A DNA stretch of 64,000 nt from Zychaea mexicana (Eukaryota; Mucoromycota; Mucoromycetes; Mucorales; Lichtheimiaceae). Position 1 is the stretch's first letter. Every line of letters begins with the position of its first letter. Positions 45,742-60,024 of the stretch are shown here, one piece after another. The stretch lies in assembly GCF_025766255.1 (NCBI RefSeq), contig NW_026516671.1, positions 620,001-684,000 on the forward strand, given 5' to 3'. Under the pieces are notes generated by a model, which saw only the letters and a program-made list of their open reading frames with translations, was not told where the DNA came from and searched no databases. A program made the translations under genes and the position numbers.

Positions 45742-48342
45742 TTATTTCTTCTTTTTGCCACCTTCATGATCTTCTTTTTCTTCTTCTTCATGGGCAGGTT
45801 CTTCATCTTTAGGAAGAATATCTTTGATCGGATCGATTTCCTCGCGATAGAAATAATGAATGATGGATCGAGTCTTGTCCATTCCGATGTTATGAATAGG
45901 ATGTGTAGGTGCCTTTATACGCATACGCAAAAAAAAAGGATCATTTGTCAGTCGATTATATGCTATGTATTATATCCACACAGTAACAGACGGTCCTGCC
46001 CCCTTCCGTATCCTTTCTCTAACAATGATCATCAACACCAAACCTCAACCGACTATCCCACCCCCCCCCAAACCCCAAACCCCAAATCCTGACATCATTT
46101 TACCAAAATGTTATCAACTTCGCCCATGGCCGTAAATTCATTGGCACAAGTCCACATGAGCGACGCAATGCCTCCAGCCAAAGAGCTCGCACCTCGATCT
46201 CGAATTAATTGCGCCTTTTTAAGATTGGGGGTAATGAGGTGCTGAGCAGTGGATAAACCGGATAGACAGTAACACGTATGATAGTAGTCTGCTCCTCTGT
46301 TCCAGAACATCCAAAAGTTGTTAATAGTCACGGGAATGAGGTGATAACAAGTCAAAAATGGCGCTGGATCCATATAATAGACATGCATGAATAAACGGAC
46401 TGTTAAACTTACTTTCCCGGTTTGTCAATAAGACCTCCATATTTTGACTGACAGCAGAGAAGAATATATTCTTGTAATGCCTCTATATATAACATAGTAC
46501 TGGTTAGTGAACGATTCGAATGGGCCATATTATACAGCAAGAAAACCATTATTAATGCTAAGAAACCGAGTTTACCTCGGTCAAACATATAATCGAAGCC
46601 TTTTGTGTGGGAAAACATCAGAATTTCAGTTATTAGTGTCCGTGTGTATGGGTAATCTTTTCAATTTTTAATCTTCCTCTTTGTTATTCTACCCAAGTAT
46701 TACTGACCTTGAGCTTTTCCTTGACGTAGCATTTCAGTATGCAATAGGGGAAAACTACCTGCGCCCCAGAAGGAATAACAGCCATCCACTAATTTGTTTG
46801 TGCGTCCTTGAAATCCACCCTCCAATCCCATTTGTCGTTCACTACACCATTTCTACAACAACAGAGACATATCCATTTAGCAGAATGTACTACATACACG
46901 TATAGCAGGAAATAACAAAAAACAGCTCGAGGGAACCGCTTACAATTAGTTTATCCATATCGAACTTTTCCATATGTCCAAGAATTTCCATAGCAGCCAC
47001 TCCACAGAAAGTATATCCATTATGCGCTTCCTTTCCCGGGTAGGGTCCGATGCCTCCCTCATACGTTTGTGCCCTATGATTCGTTTTCAATACCGTTTAA
47101 ACAACAGATCAAAACAGACTGTGCTTCCTGTTCCTACTCTCTTTACCGGCAGATAAAATCAGAGCAGTTCTTTGTCAGTTCGGGTGTCAGTAAATTCGTC
47201 AATGTGGCTACTGAGAGCGCACAATAAGACCCTCTGTTCATTTTATGATACGTTAAAGTTTAGTTCGTGGGAAAAATAAACAAGCGCTCTATTTCACTAT
47301 TCCCAGCCAATTGAAAGAAAAGGAAACCATTACCGAATATCAATTTCGCCGCCTGTGTGCATTGTAAAGGATCCGTCTGGTTGTTTCATACGCATAAGAA
47401 ACTCGTACAGGGATTCTCTAATGAAAACCAAATTTCTTAAAGTATAAGAGCAATAATAACTTACAACCACTAACGATGGTAACCGCTTCCCATAGCAACG
47501 TATAAGTCCTGGATTTGATATCCTCGCCTTTTCTTTACCTGTCAATTACATCATATGCTTCTTTGGTCCCGAGAATCGCTAATGAATTGACGGCTGCATA
47601 AGTTGTTGCGAGATGTGCAATTTGATCCGGACCACCAGAGAAGCCGCCTTCTGGATGCTGCCATTTTGCAAGTGTTGATATGCCTCTTTGTCGTAACATT
47701 TAGCATGCAACCATCGTTATCAACCAACCCTCCTATTCCCTAATATTATCTCTGCCCTCCTGATCCATTTTTTTTTCTGAAACGCACGTATATAACACAC
47801 CTTTCAATAATTTCCGGGGTAATTTCGGCTTCGAGGAGATCCAGAGAATGTAAGATCCAATACGTCAACCAAGGTTTACTCGCATCCAAAGAAACCATCC
47901 AACGGCTCAAATTGTTTAAACCGCGTTTCAGATATGGTACGTGATTTTCCCTTTCCAGTCGTATACTATTTTTTTGTTCGTTGATGTTATTTTAAAGCCG
48001 TGCTCTCTTCTTCTCCTTTTCTGCTGGAAATCATACCTCTCGAGTGATTGACGATAGACATTGTTGGGTGCATAAGGTACATAATGTTCCAATACAGATT
48101 CTTCGGTACGTTTCTATATAGGTAGGATCGCCGGTAAATTCAGTGTAAGTTTCTACGATCGGAAGCTTTACCTTCCTCTTCCAATCCTTCCTTGGTTCGA
48201 GTTTCTCCTGCCTGCGCAGCCCATAAACAACGACAACAACAAAAGCAGTAATAGCAACCTGCGCAATAGAAGAATCACTAGGAAGGCCGTCGTCCTGACA
48301 TCGTAATTGTGCAAGCGGAATTTGGCCGTCGAGAATACCCAT
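45742..48342 (-). CDS. RAM1: Protein farnesyltransferase beta subunit
   Basis: Twelve exons: 48342-48259, 48113-48037, 47950-47801, 47685-47539, 47417-47334, 47233-47144, 47073-46944, 46852-46708, 46599-46576 (24 nt), 46482-46413, 46296-46104 and 45912-45742, giving 454 aa. The family alpha-alpha barrel is complete: VPYLKRGLNNLSRWMVSLDA, HPEGGFSGGP, MRMKQPDGSFTMHTGGEIDI, EGGIGPYPGKEAHNGYTFCG, EGGFQGRTNKLVDGCYSFWG, LQEYILLCCQSKYGGLIDKP, YYHTCYCLSGLSTAQH, APTHPIHNIGMDKT. Zinc ligands Asp and Cys are in DGCYSFW and His in YYHTCYC. It transfers farnesyl to CaaX cysteines such as those of Ras. The C-tail is very Glu/Lys-rich. Intron 1 uses a weak GTTGCT donor. I chose it because it joins SSIAQ directly to KRTEESVLEHY, as in the family. 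Met 48432 is an alternative start. Confidence 0.94.
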
Positions 48343-51372
<3,030 letters not shown>

Positions 51373-51905
51373 CAATTACAAACCTGCAAATCCTCGGCAA
51401 ATAAAAGTTGCTTTGTCAATCGTTTCGCAGCTGTTTGCGACCCTTTGCCGCACACAAAACATACACAAATGGTTTTCAAGTGAAATTGTAGAACTTGCTA
51501 TGATCAGTTTCAGTGGCAGTGCTTCGCTGTACTAGTTCAGTGAAACACGTGCTGCCACCTCCTACTCTGTGTTCATATCATAAACAGAAGCACAATGTTA
51601 ATAACCTAGGAAATATATGGCTTGGCAGAAAGAGAGAAGGGACGAAGATAAGGTCGTTCTGTTTTTAGAATAAAACACCTCGGGTATTGCTGGTGCTGGA
51701 TTTTTTTTATCAGAAATCCGATTTTAAGTGAGGAAGCTTCGGAACCGAAGGGCTTATCAAAGCCCAACTGTGAAATGATATTTCTGACACATACACGCGC
51801 ATATGTGTAGTCTGTGATTATTGATAAAGTGTGCTCTGTGTCTGTGTGTTCCATGCTCTCTTCTCTTTATCTGTAAACTACATTTAACAACTGCATGACC
51901 TGACC
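51373..51905. other. Intergenic region between tandem plus-strand genes
   Basis: 533 nt. 3' flank of the Msi1-like gene and promoter of the Ecl1-like gene. An 82-codon minus ORF (51854-51606) shows no coding character. Confidence 0.5.
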
Positions 51906-52589
51906 ATGAGTGATCTCAATTGGTGTACTTGCTGTGACACTGCTATTAACCACTACTCTGTACGGCCGTTTCACTATTCAAATAAACAAGATTTTTTACT
52001 ATGATAAACAACCAACCTGATAACCTTTTTTTTTTAAAAAAAGGATTCGCTCTATTGTAGTGAAGATTGTCTACGTGGAGATGCACTGAAGAATCACCCA
52101 TTGTTAGGCTACGAATGGAATGACTTTGTCGACTTTCCACGTCCATATTATCAACGCAACCCAGCATTTTCTGCGCCAAATGCCTATCATGCACAGCCAG
52201 AACAGCAACACGACAAAGCAATAAATACTACTGCCATTACTCGGGCGACCGCACCCGACTCGATGCGGTCAAAAACAACTACATCTCGGCGGTCTTCATC
52301 AGCAATATTTCCATCGCTTTCACCTTCGCTGTTATCATCTTCAAGCACATCGCTATGCGCCTCACCTGCACTCACAGCTAACTCGACTACGCCTAGTAGC
52401 CCTGCAAGCAGCTCCTTCTATTCAAGTGCCTTGCCGCCTTCCAAATTTGACATGCTACTGTCGACCAACGATACCAAAAACACTAATAACAAGCATTCAA
52501 ACAAGCATTCAACAATGACAAAATCGGTAAAATCCCAGGGATCATTGCTGTCCGCAAGAATGATTATGCCCGATAATCATCCGTCATAA
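51906..52589 (+). CDS. Small Ecl1-like (life-span regulatory factor type) Cys protein
   Basis: Two exons: 51906-51959 and 52044-52589, giving 199 aa. The 18-codon first exon is too short to stand out in an ORF scan. The spliced N-terminus reads MSDLNWCTCCDTAINHYS then DSLYCSEDCLRGDAL. Cys7/Cys10 and Cys23/Cys27 give CxxC...CxxxC, the single metal-binding motif of fungal Ecl1-family proteins, whose motif also ends YCSExCxxxD. The rest is Ser/Thr/Ala-rich low complexity and ends MPDNHPS. In fission yeast, Ecl1-type proteins extend chronological life span and respond to zinc, sulphur or nutrient stress. That function is not shown here. The donor is GTACGG and the acceptor is an A-rich AAAAAAAG, both acceptable rather than strong. 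Confidence 0.75.
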
Positions 52590-53759
52590 AAAACGTGTCC
52601 TTTTCTCCTCTTTTTCCTTACTCAACAACTGTAAATAATAGCAACTTCTTTTCCTTTTAATGGGCGTAGCAGTAGTGTCTCCTCTTGTTCAAATCGATAG
52701 CACGCCATTGCCTTCCACAACAATTCAAAAAGAAAATAGAAGAAGCTACAAATCGTACATAAAATAATATAATAGGATACCCTATCACCATCTCTTGCAA
52801 ATGCTTGGGTCTCTACAGCATGGTATGCTTCTACTTTACTGTAAGCAGCTCATTAAGCGGAGGTGGATCATTAACCTAAACAATCTAGTAAAGCATATCA
52901 GAGAGAAGGGAACAAAAGCATAGTGCAATAAGCCGAGGTTTTTTATACTAGCACGTAGAGCACAGTACTTGTATGAAAGGCCAAGGGTTCAAACTAATAT
53001 ATTGTGTTGTTGCACAAAGGGTTGCGTCTAATCCCAATGTAACTACAACTCCTCCCCTAAAGACACATTTTGCAAGCCATCATTCAATATTAGCACCCTA
53101 TCCTCTGTCGGGCTGTGTAGAAGTAGTCTTCAATTACTATATATACAATTGCCACTTTATACTTGAGGGTTTCTGGATCACGTTCTACTTCTCCCATTTT
53201 CATCATTGAGCACAGAGAGCTACTTACTGTTCCCTGCAGCTGCTGTTAAGAAGCTCTGACGTGATGTTACAAAGGGGAGGAGGTGGAGGAGAAGAAGGGA
53301 CGTCAATAAATCTCACCAGTGAGCCAATAATGCTTGTAATAACGGTAACCATATGGTGTGTGTATTTGATCACACCAACCTACAAACTCCCCTCTTCCTT
53401 GTTAGGTAAGAAGCTTGGCCTGATCCTACTGACCCCTTTTTTCAAATCCTCATACCTCCTTTGTGTGTGTATGCTATGTACACACCCCGCTTTTGGTCTG
53501 CGATGATTCAACAATCCATCTCCCTTTCTCGTTCTCTGTCTCTCTCGAATATAGTAGCAACCTGTTCCTGTTGCTACTTTTCTTCTTTTACTCTCTCACT
53601 CTCTCTTTCTCTTTTTCTTCTCTAATGACATTATAACTTTCAACTTTTTTGTTGTTTTACCATCTATTATCTATCTAAAATACACTGTTATCAAGCCACT
53701 ATCGCTTTTAAGCTACTACAACAAACACAACTACGTACAATCTCCGCACTATATATAAA
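52590..53759. other. Intergenic/promoter region of the class C receptor gene
   Basis: No gene supported. A CT-rich block (53515-53620) and TATATATAAA directly abutting the ATG at 53760 are seen. Because the receptor start lacks a signal peptide, an upstream exon encoding one could be hidden here. I did not find a convincing one. Confidence 0.45.
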
Positions 53760-56700
53760 ATGTCGGCCGTGGCTGATCATGCGCTTGATCCAACGCAGCA
53801 ATGGACATTAAACAGCACAAACGAGCCGGTCGTTCCACCAACCAATAATTCTATCAACGGCAGTAACGTCATCGACGGCAACAACTCTAATATCATTGAC
53901 AGCCCGTTTGATATTCGTCACGATAACGGCTCAACATATATTACTCCACGTGTTGTCAACTCAAGTTGGACAGAGCTCAAAATTGGCGTCCTGTTACCCT
54001 TTCATCAGAATTCGGATCCGTGGACGCAGAGACTGACCCTTAGGTAAGCACTTTATCACACACATACATAAAGCCATACCATGCCATTTACTAAATTGAC
54101 ATTTTCTTTTCCCCCGTATACTCGTTATCTTTTTCGTTTCTTGCAGTGGGGCATCAGCGATTCGCATGGCAGTAAATGAGATTAACTCTCAACAACTTAT
54201 TCCTGAAGCTTATATCACATTAATTGAACGCGATTCATACCCTAAAGATGTGGATGGTCAAGCCGCAATAACACAAGCAGTGTTCTCAACCGTCTCGCTT
54301 ATTCAAGAAGGCGTTGTGGGCGTCATCGGCGATATCTCTTCATCATGGACATCTTTATCAGCGCTTATGACAAGCACACTCCAAATTCCACAATGTTCAT
54401 TCACTGCAGTAGCAAGTACGATTTTTTTAAACCCATCGACTCCCATCAACTATAAACCCTGCTGGACAACTCTTATACACAACAGGAAGAGAATGAGCGC
54501 ATCGAGCTTATATATATATTCGTTTTGATACTTACTATGATTACGATGATTTGATTATATAGCTTCATTATCTGACAAGACACAATATGGGTATTTCTTC
54601 CGTACCGTGCCTACTAAGCTTTTATATGCGGACGCTGCATTGGCATTTCTTGTCAGTCAAGGATGGCCATCATTTGGCATTCTATATGCTGACGATGATA
54701 TAGGGCAACAACGTATGTTTTTTTTTATTTTTCCTCTCTCAGGGAACAAGAAGCTCACGCGCTGTTGATGAATGATTACTTTTCAATTCTTATAGTGTCC
54801 GAAAGCCTCATTATGAAATCCAAGCTAAAAGGCGTTCAGGTCAAAGCATATCAAAAATTCTTTGAGGATGGCCCTGAGAGCAACATTCGTGGGTCAATCG
54901 ATATTTTGATGAACTCGGGAGTACAAATTGTTTTTGTAGCCGCCGAAGGCGAGGCACAGCTCGCAGCATTTACTATTGCTGGGCATATGGGACATATCAA
55001 CAACAACACAGCATGGGTCGGCATGGGGCGAATAACCGACGAGCTATACGACGCTGCACAGCGGTTCAACACAGCTATTAATCAGCGGATTTTAGTTTCA
55101 AAACCACCAAGCGCATTACCACACGAAAATAACAACAACAATGACACAGATGCAATCGCATACACGGCAAAGACAACATCTCTCCTCCGATCGATTCAAT
55201 TCAACGAAACCTTTTCTGGTGGCGTATTTCTGTTCGATTCAACGTTGGACCTTGCTGGGTATCCTCCGTACGATGAATTTGCTGATAAGTGGTCACATCT
55301 AGATCCTAACATGTACGTTGCTTGCTTGGAAATCGGCTTATATGAATTGATGATGCTTGGACTAACAGCAAGAGCGGCATTTTTCTATGATATGCAGTTA
55401 CCCATATGGAGGTCAAACAAACATTACCAGCAATGAAGGGTATATTTTCTGTAATCATCGATTTTTCATTTTTTCCCATGTACCGAACGTTATTTTTTTG
55501 ACTCCAAAACAGGCTAGCGTACTCATGTACGATGGTGATGGCACATGGGTTTAACCAAGTACTGCATAACTCGACAGACATGGCATTAGCCCTGGAAAAA
55601 CTATCAGCAGGACAGCTGGGAAATTACCTGACGCCAACCACATTCAATACATCCTTCGTAGGACCTGCAGGTCCCATGTTGTTTGATCAAAATGGAGATT
55701 CCATGGCTTCGTATGTATACTCGGAAAAGAAAGAGACACCTTTCTTGTTTTCCCAAGTGTAACATGAAAAACATTAATCTAGAGGGTACAAGGTGAAAAA
55801 GAAAGCAAACCATACTGACAACCACACCGCCTACTAAAATAACATTTACAGTAATTTCAGGGTCTTCAACATACAGCAAGGAAATGAGGTGAAAATTGGG
55901 ACCGTGCTTGCTGGAGATTTGACATTAACATCCGCGCCGATTTACCATGATGGCACCAGTGTGGTATAAAAAAAACCTCGGTTTTACCTAAACTGGCCAG
56001 TGATCTAAACGTCCAAATTATAGTAGCCGCCCTCTGGTGTTCCGAAGCGTGTTCTCTTGAATACTGGGCTCAACTCGCCGGTGTCAATAGTCATTGTTGC
56101 TGTAGCTGGTCTCGGCACTCTGTTTGCAATATTTACAATGGCTATTGTCATCATCTTCCGAAAACGGGAGGTATTTAAAGCTTCTAGGTAAATTGAGCAT
56201 GCTTGTTCCGTGAATGATAGTAGTATTTGAAAAGGGATGGATGATGGGCATATTTGCTATGTTTTTCGGTTATTGTTAGAGCACTGACACCATTTTTCTC
56301 TTTTATTGTTGCTGTTTCAGCCCTCTATTTTGCGTACTTGAACTTCTAGGGTTCATTTTTTCGTATGCTTCTGTATTCTTCTATGCGAGTTTCCGAAGCA
56401 CGTTTGATTGTGTTATGATTCCTGTCACATTCCATATTGGTTTAGCATTAATCCTGGCGTAAGTGTTGTAGTAGCAGTGCTGGTGGTGTTGACAACGATA
56501 TTGCTCAGCATTATCGCTTTTTTGTATATAAACCCGCGGCTTCTTGCGCACATCAAAATGCTAAACAAGTCATATATGTTCTTTTATTATTCTTATTCTA
56601 GTAACCTTATCGCAAAGAATTACAGAATCTATCGTATATTCAACAACGTTTTTGTTACAAAGACTGTAGTTACTGATTGGCAGTTGCTCAAGTTTTCTGG

Positions 56701-58558
56701 CGGTATACTAATCATCGTGGTGGTAAGTAGCAATATTATGATGGAGTAGCAAGGAAATCGTTTGGCTTCTTACTTATAAAGTGTGACACCTTATTACATT
56801 TAAAGACTCTCTTAATAAGTTGGCTAGGTACCAGCCAAATTATACCCATCAAAGTGCCTGTGTCCCGGGAGGCATATTACTCGAAATGCTCTTTTCAAGG
56901 TTCCAGCAGCTCCATATTTACAACACTTTTGACTATTGTTCCCGCAGCGCAGCTTGCATTCGCCACATTTCTTGCTATTAAAACAAGAACTGTCGGCAAG
57001 AGCTACTCCAAATACAGCGAATATAAGCAAATTGGAATTTCCGTGTAGTAAGTCACAATCTTCTTTATATTCATATATCGTTATACTCCTTTCGGACATT
57101 GACTAATTAGCCCATTATGACAATGTAAACTTTTGCGACAACAGCAACATTTTCTTTTCAGCACTGATAGGCTTCGTGATCTACTCGGTGCCTACCACAG
57201 ACTATTATACCCGTCATTATTTGACTCTAACTACAGTCGTATGGGCAACAACATTTTCCATGCTGGTCCTATTCGTACCAAAGTTACATGTTTTTTTTCT
57301 ACAAAAGGGAAAAATTAGTTACTCTGGGAAACGATCTGATATATCTGGGAGAATGCGCGAGAATCCTAGCAGCGGCAACAATAACAGATCTTCTTCTGGA
57401 GGTGTTGATGGGGACACTGAGACGAAGAATCGTGAGCTCATGAGCATCAATCGCTTGCTTGCGAACCCAAATGCAATCGATCCAGCGCTCGTCATGGCTC
57501 AACACCAAAATACAAACGTATCATCAACATCTTCGGATATAATCAGCAATGTTACCAAAGCGGGAAACAACATTAATGGATCAACCACCATCTTTGAAGC
57601 ACATGAGGTTAGTAATAGTGTCATATTACAAGAATAAGGAAAACTTAATACAAGATGATTCGCTGACTTTATCATTTGCTCGTAATTCACTATTTTGTAT
57701 GATTTCACGTTATCAGGCTCGCATGCCGGTCCAGGTCGTACTACGATACTTTCCCTTTCTATCCGCTTGGGATATGAAGCATGTCTTTTTATTCCCTCGT
57801 GTCAGATACTTTTCGTTTTTTTCGGTAAGCACATAGTGTCGCAAGGACGAGTTTTGCTACTTTCAGGCTTCTCCAATTCAGTACTGCGACGAAGGAACAG
57901 TGAAGAGCTAATATATATACACGCCGTTAATGTTATTTAAAAAAAGGAGAAATCTCAGAAGGGCCGAGTATTTGGCTACAATCGAGCAACTATTGAATCT
58001 TCTCAAAGTGACGCTTACATCCTCCGTGTTCATGGCTCCAGCGTGACTGACGTGCTTATCCAGGTTGCAAGTCACCAAGAACTCGAAAACTGGTTAGGGT
58101 GGTTCAACAGCAGTAATAATGGTTTTTCGTCGTCGTCAGCAGCAGCTACAACAAGCGCGGGTAGCAGCACATTAACTTGTCTGACCTCGCCTACGAACAG
58201 CGTAACAAAATATATCATTCCCTCGATAGCCGATAATTATAACGGTAACAAAAACAAAAAGTACGACAACATCAAAAATAACGACTCTGGGATAACTGCC
58301 CGACAACACCTGTTACCTGATCGACAAGAAAGCAATATCACTTTGGAAACTTTGGATAGTGGCGTGAGTGGCCCTCTTGTGACTGAACTCAACTACAGCC
58401 AGATGATGCTACCATCGGCGTTACCAATAACCTTATCGGAAACACAGCAGCAACAGCAGCAAACTAGTGCTACGCGTAGTAGTAGGTGGTCGATGGCACC
58501 AACAGTTGCTGAGAACTTTGAATTAGAAGATATTCCAGTTAAAAACGTACGAAGATAA
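53760..58558 (+). CDS. Class C (GABA-B/metabotropic glutamate-like) G-protein-coupled receptor with PH-like C-tail
   Basis: Fourteen exons: 53760-54043, 54147-54415, 54563-54712, 54796-55312, 55398-55439, 55513-55710, 55852-55963, 56027-56187, 56321-56458, 56602-56722, 56806-57047, 57145-57607, 57717-57824 and 57959-58558, giving 1134 aa. Residues about 70-510 are a periplasmic-binding-type (ANF receptor) ectodomain (LKIGVLLPFHQNSDPWTQRL, ASAIRMAVNEINSQ, GVVGVIGDISSSWTSLSALM, YGYFFRTVPT, GWPSFGILYADDDIGQQ). It has many N-glycosylation sequons. Seven helices follow from about residue 541 (SIVIVAVAGLGTLFAIFTMA, ASNLIAKNYRIYRIFNN, ILIIVVTLLISWLG, SIFTTLLTIVPAAQLAFATF, FFSALIGFVIYSVPTTDYY). About 900-1000 looks PH-like and ends VASHQELENWLGWF. 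The tail is Ser/Asn/Gln-rich. Ligand unknown. No signal peptide is seen at this start. Two acceptors (56026 and 57144) were chosen to avoid stops and keep the helices. Confidence 0.9.
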
Positions 58559-58901
58559 TCATACCGCCATCACTGCTACCATTACTGCTACAATTAACAT
58601 CATCAGAATAGCACCGATAATCATAATAAATAGAGAACCTCACTACATTAGTTTTGTTGCTGGTTACATGACTCGAAATAGAAGAAAGAATACCAGATAT
58701 AGAAGATATAAAGCATAATGTCGTGAGATATGAAGGAAGAAAGATAAGCTTTTGACATATATGTAAAGTTTGAGAGAAGAAAGAAAGTAAAAAGAAACGC
58801 AATATTTTTTTTGTCGGGGAACACTGATGGCATGAACTATAGTAATAATTATGATAAAATATTCGGGCATAAGGTAATGATATGGGAAGGCAAGTTTGAA
58901 T
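58559..58901. other. Convergent intergenic region
   Basis: 343 nt of AT-rich shared 3' flanks of the receptor (+) and the bHLH gene (-), including AATAAATAG near 58624 (+) and an ATTTTATC run. No gene. Confidence 0.5.
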
Positions 58902-60024
58902 TCAAGCGGAGCGATGACAATGTTGTTGATGATACTGTTGATGGTGTGGGATCAGCGAAACATCGACTGTTGTTACCGATGGCGTAAACATGACTGGTGT
59001 AACGTTGCTGCCGTTGTTGGTGCTAGCACAACTATATCTTGACGATGAAACAGACGTCGATGCTATCGAGCTAGGAGGCGACGGTACTGCGTTGCAGAAA
59101 TTGACACTGCTGATGCTGCTGCTGTTGCTGTGTGAAATACTGCTGCTACTGCTATTGGTCAGTGGCGGTGTGTTGTTCAATGGCCACTGATGTTGCTGCT
59201 GCTGCTGCGATGATATTAAACACTGCTGAAGCTGGTCGCTAATTTTCTTATTTTCCTGCTCTAACCGGAACAGTTCGTACTGATATTTTTCTTCGCCGAG
59301 TAAGCTATGCTCTACCCATTCGAGCGCTTTCTCGATAATCTGGCTCTTGGACGGTTTTTTTGAATTCTGGAGGTTCGGTAATATGCTAGCCAAGAGTCGG
59401 AATTTGCCGTTGAGACTTTCTCGTCGGGCACGCTCTGTCGCATTGTGCTCTGCTCGTCTGGCAGGATTTGATAGCGGGGACGTTCGGCTACGTCTAATTA
59501 AAAAAACCCCAGTATTCGGTTTGTTTTTATTTAGCATCAGTTGGCTAGCTTTGTTTTTCCTTGTCCTCGAAAAATATTCCAATCTCATATATTTGCTGTT
59601 GTAGTAGATATGTTATTATGTAGTATAGTGCGTACCTTCGTGAAGTAGGAGCTGTCTCTGAAGAAGGAGAAGCCCAGCATGTCTCTGGAGATTTTTCGCC
59701 GTTTGTTGTTCTCTTTTCAAAATCGTCGTTCGTTATTGTGGTTGAGGGATAAGAATGGGGATGAAGAGGGGATGTAGGAGGAAGGAAGGAAGACGAAGAA
59801 GTAGAACCGCTGCTACCGCTCTGTAGAGCGGCATCAGAGGACTCTGCTGCTGTAGTATGTGAAAGCTGTTGCTGGTAAAGCTGGGGCTGATACGGGTGCT
59901 GTTGCTCATATGGCTGAGATAGCATAAGCGCTACAGGATCTTCCACTTGTTGCTGCAGCGGTCCGCATAGAATATCAGTGGAGTCTTCTTGATAAATAAA
60001 CGCAAAGTCTTCATCTGATGTCAT
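58902..60024 (-). CDS. Basic helix-loop-helix transcription factor
   Basis: Two exons: 60024-59636 and 59493-58902, giving 326 aa, with a GTACGC...AATTAG intron. A Gln/Ser/Thr-rich acidic N-terminal half (MTSDEDFAFIYQEDSTDILC) precedes the bHLH domain at about 138-205. The basic region is RRAEHNATERARRESLNGKF, with His, Glu and Arg at the positions that read CACGTG E-boxes. Helix 1 is LLASILPNL. The loop is QNSKKP. Helix 2 is SKSQIIEKALEWVEHSLL. A leucine-spaced coiled coil follows (YELFRLEQENKKISDQLQQC). The C-terminus is Ser/Asn/Gln-rich. Expected role: nuclear dimeric regulator. Partner and targets unknown. Confidence 0.93.

Noticed and set aside
48121..48258. Alternative exon in RAM1 reading LEPRKDWKRKVKLPIVETYT
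   Set aside because: Joining it would require two very short introns and breaks alignment with the family, where SSIAQ runs straight into the EESVLEHY helix.
56408..56749. Open frame running through the receptor intron at 56459-56601 (hydrophobic, TM-like)
   Set aside because: Retaining the intron from exon 9 gives an immediate TAA; the hydrophobic frame is only open in the exon 10 phase, so it is read as an intron with chance coding appearance.
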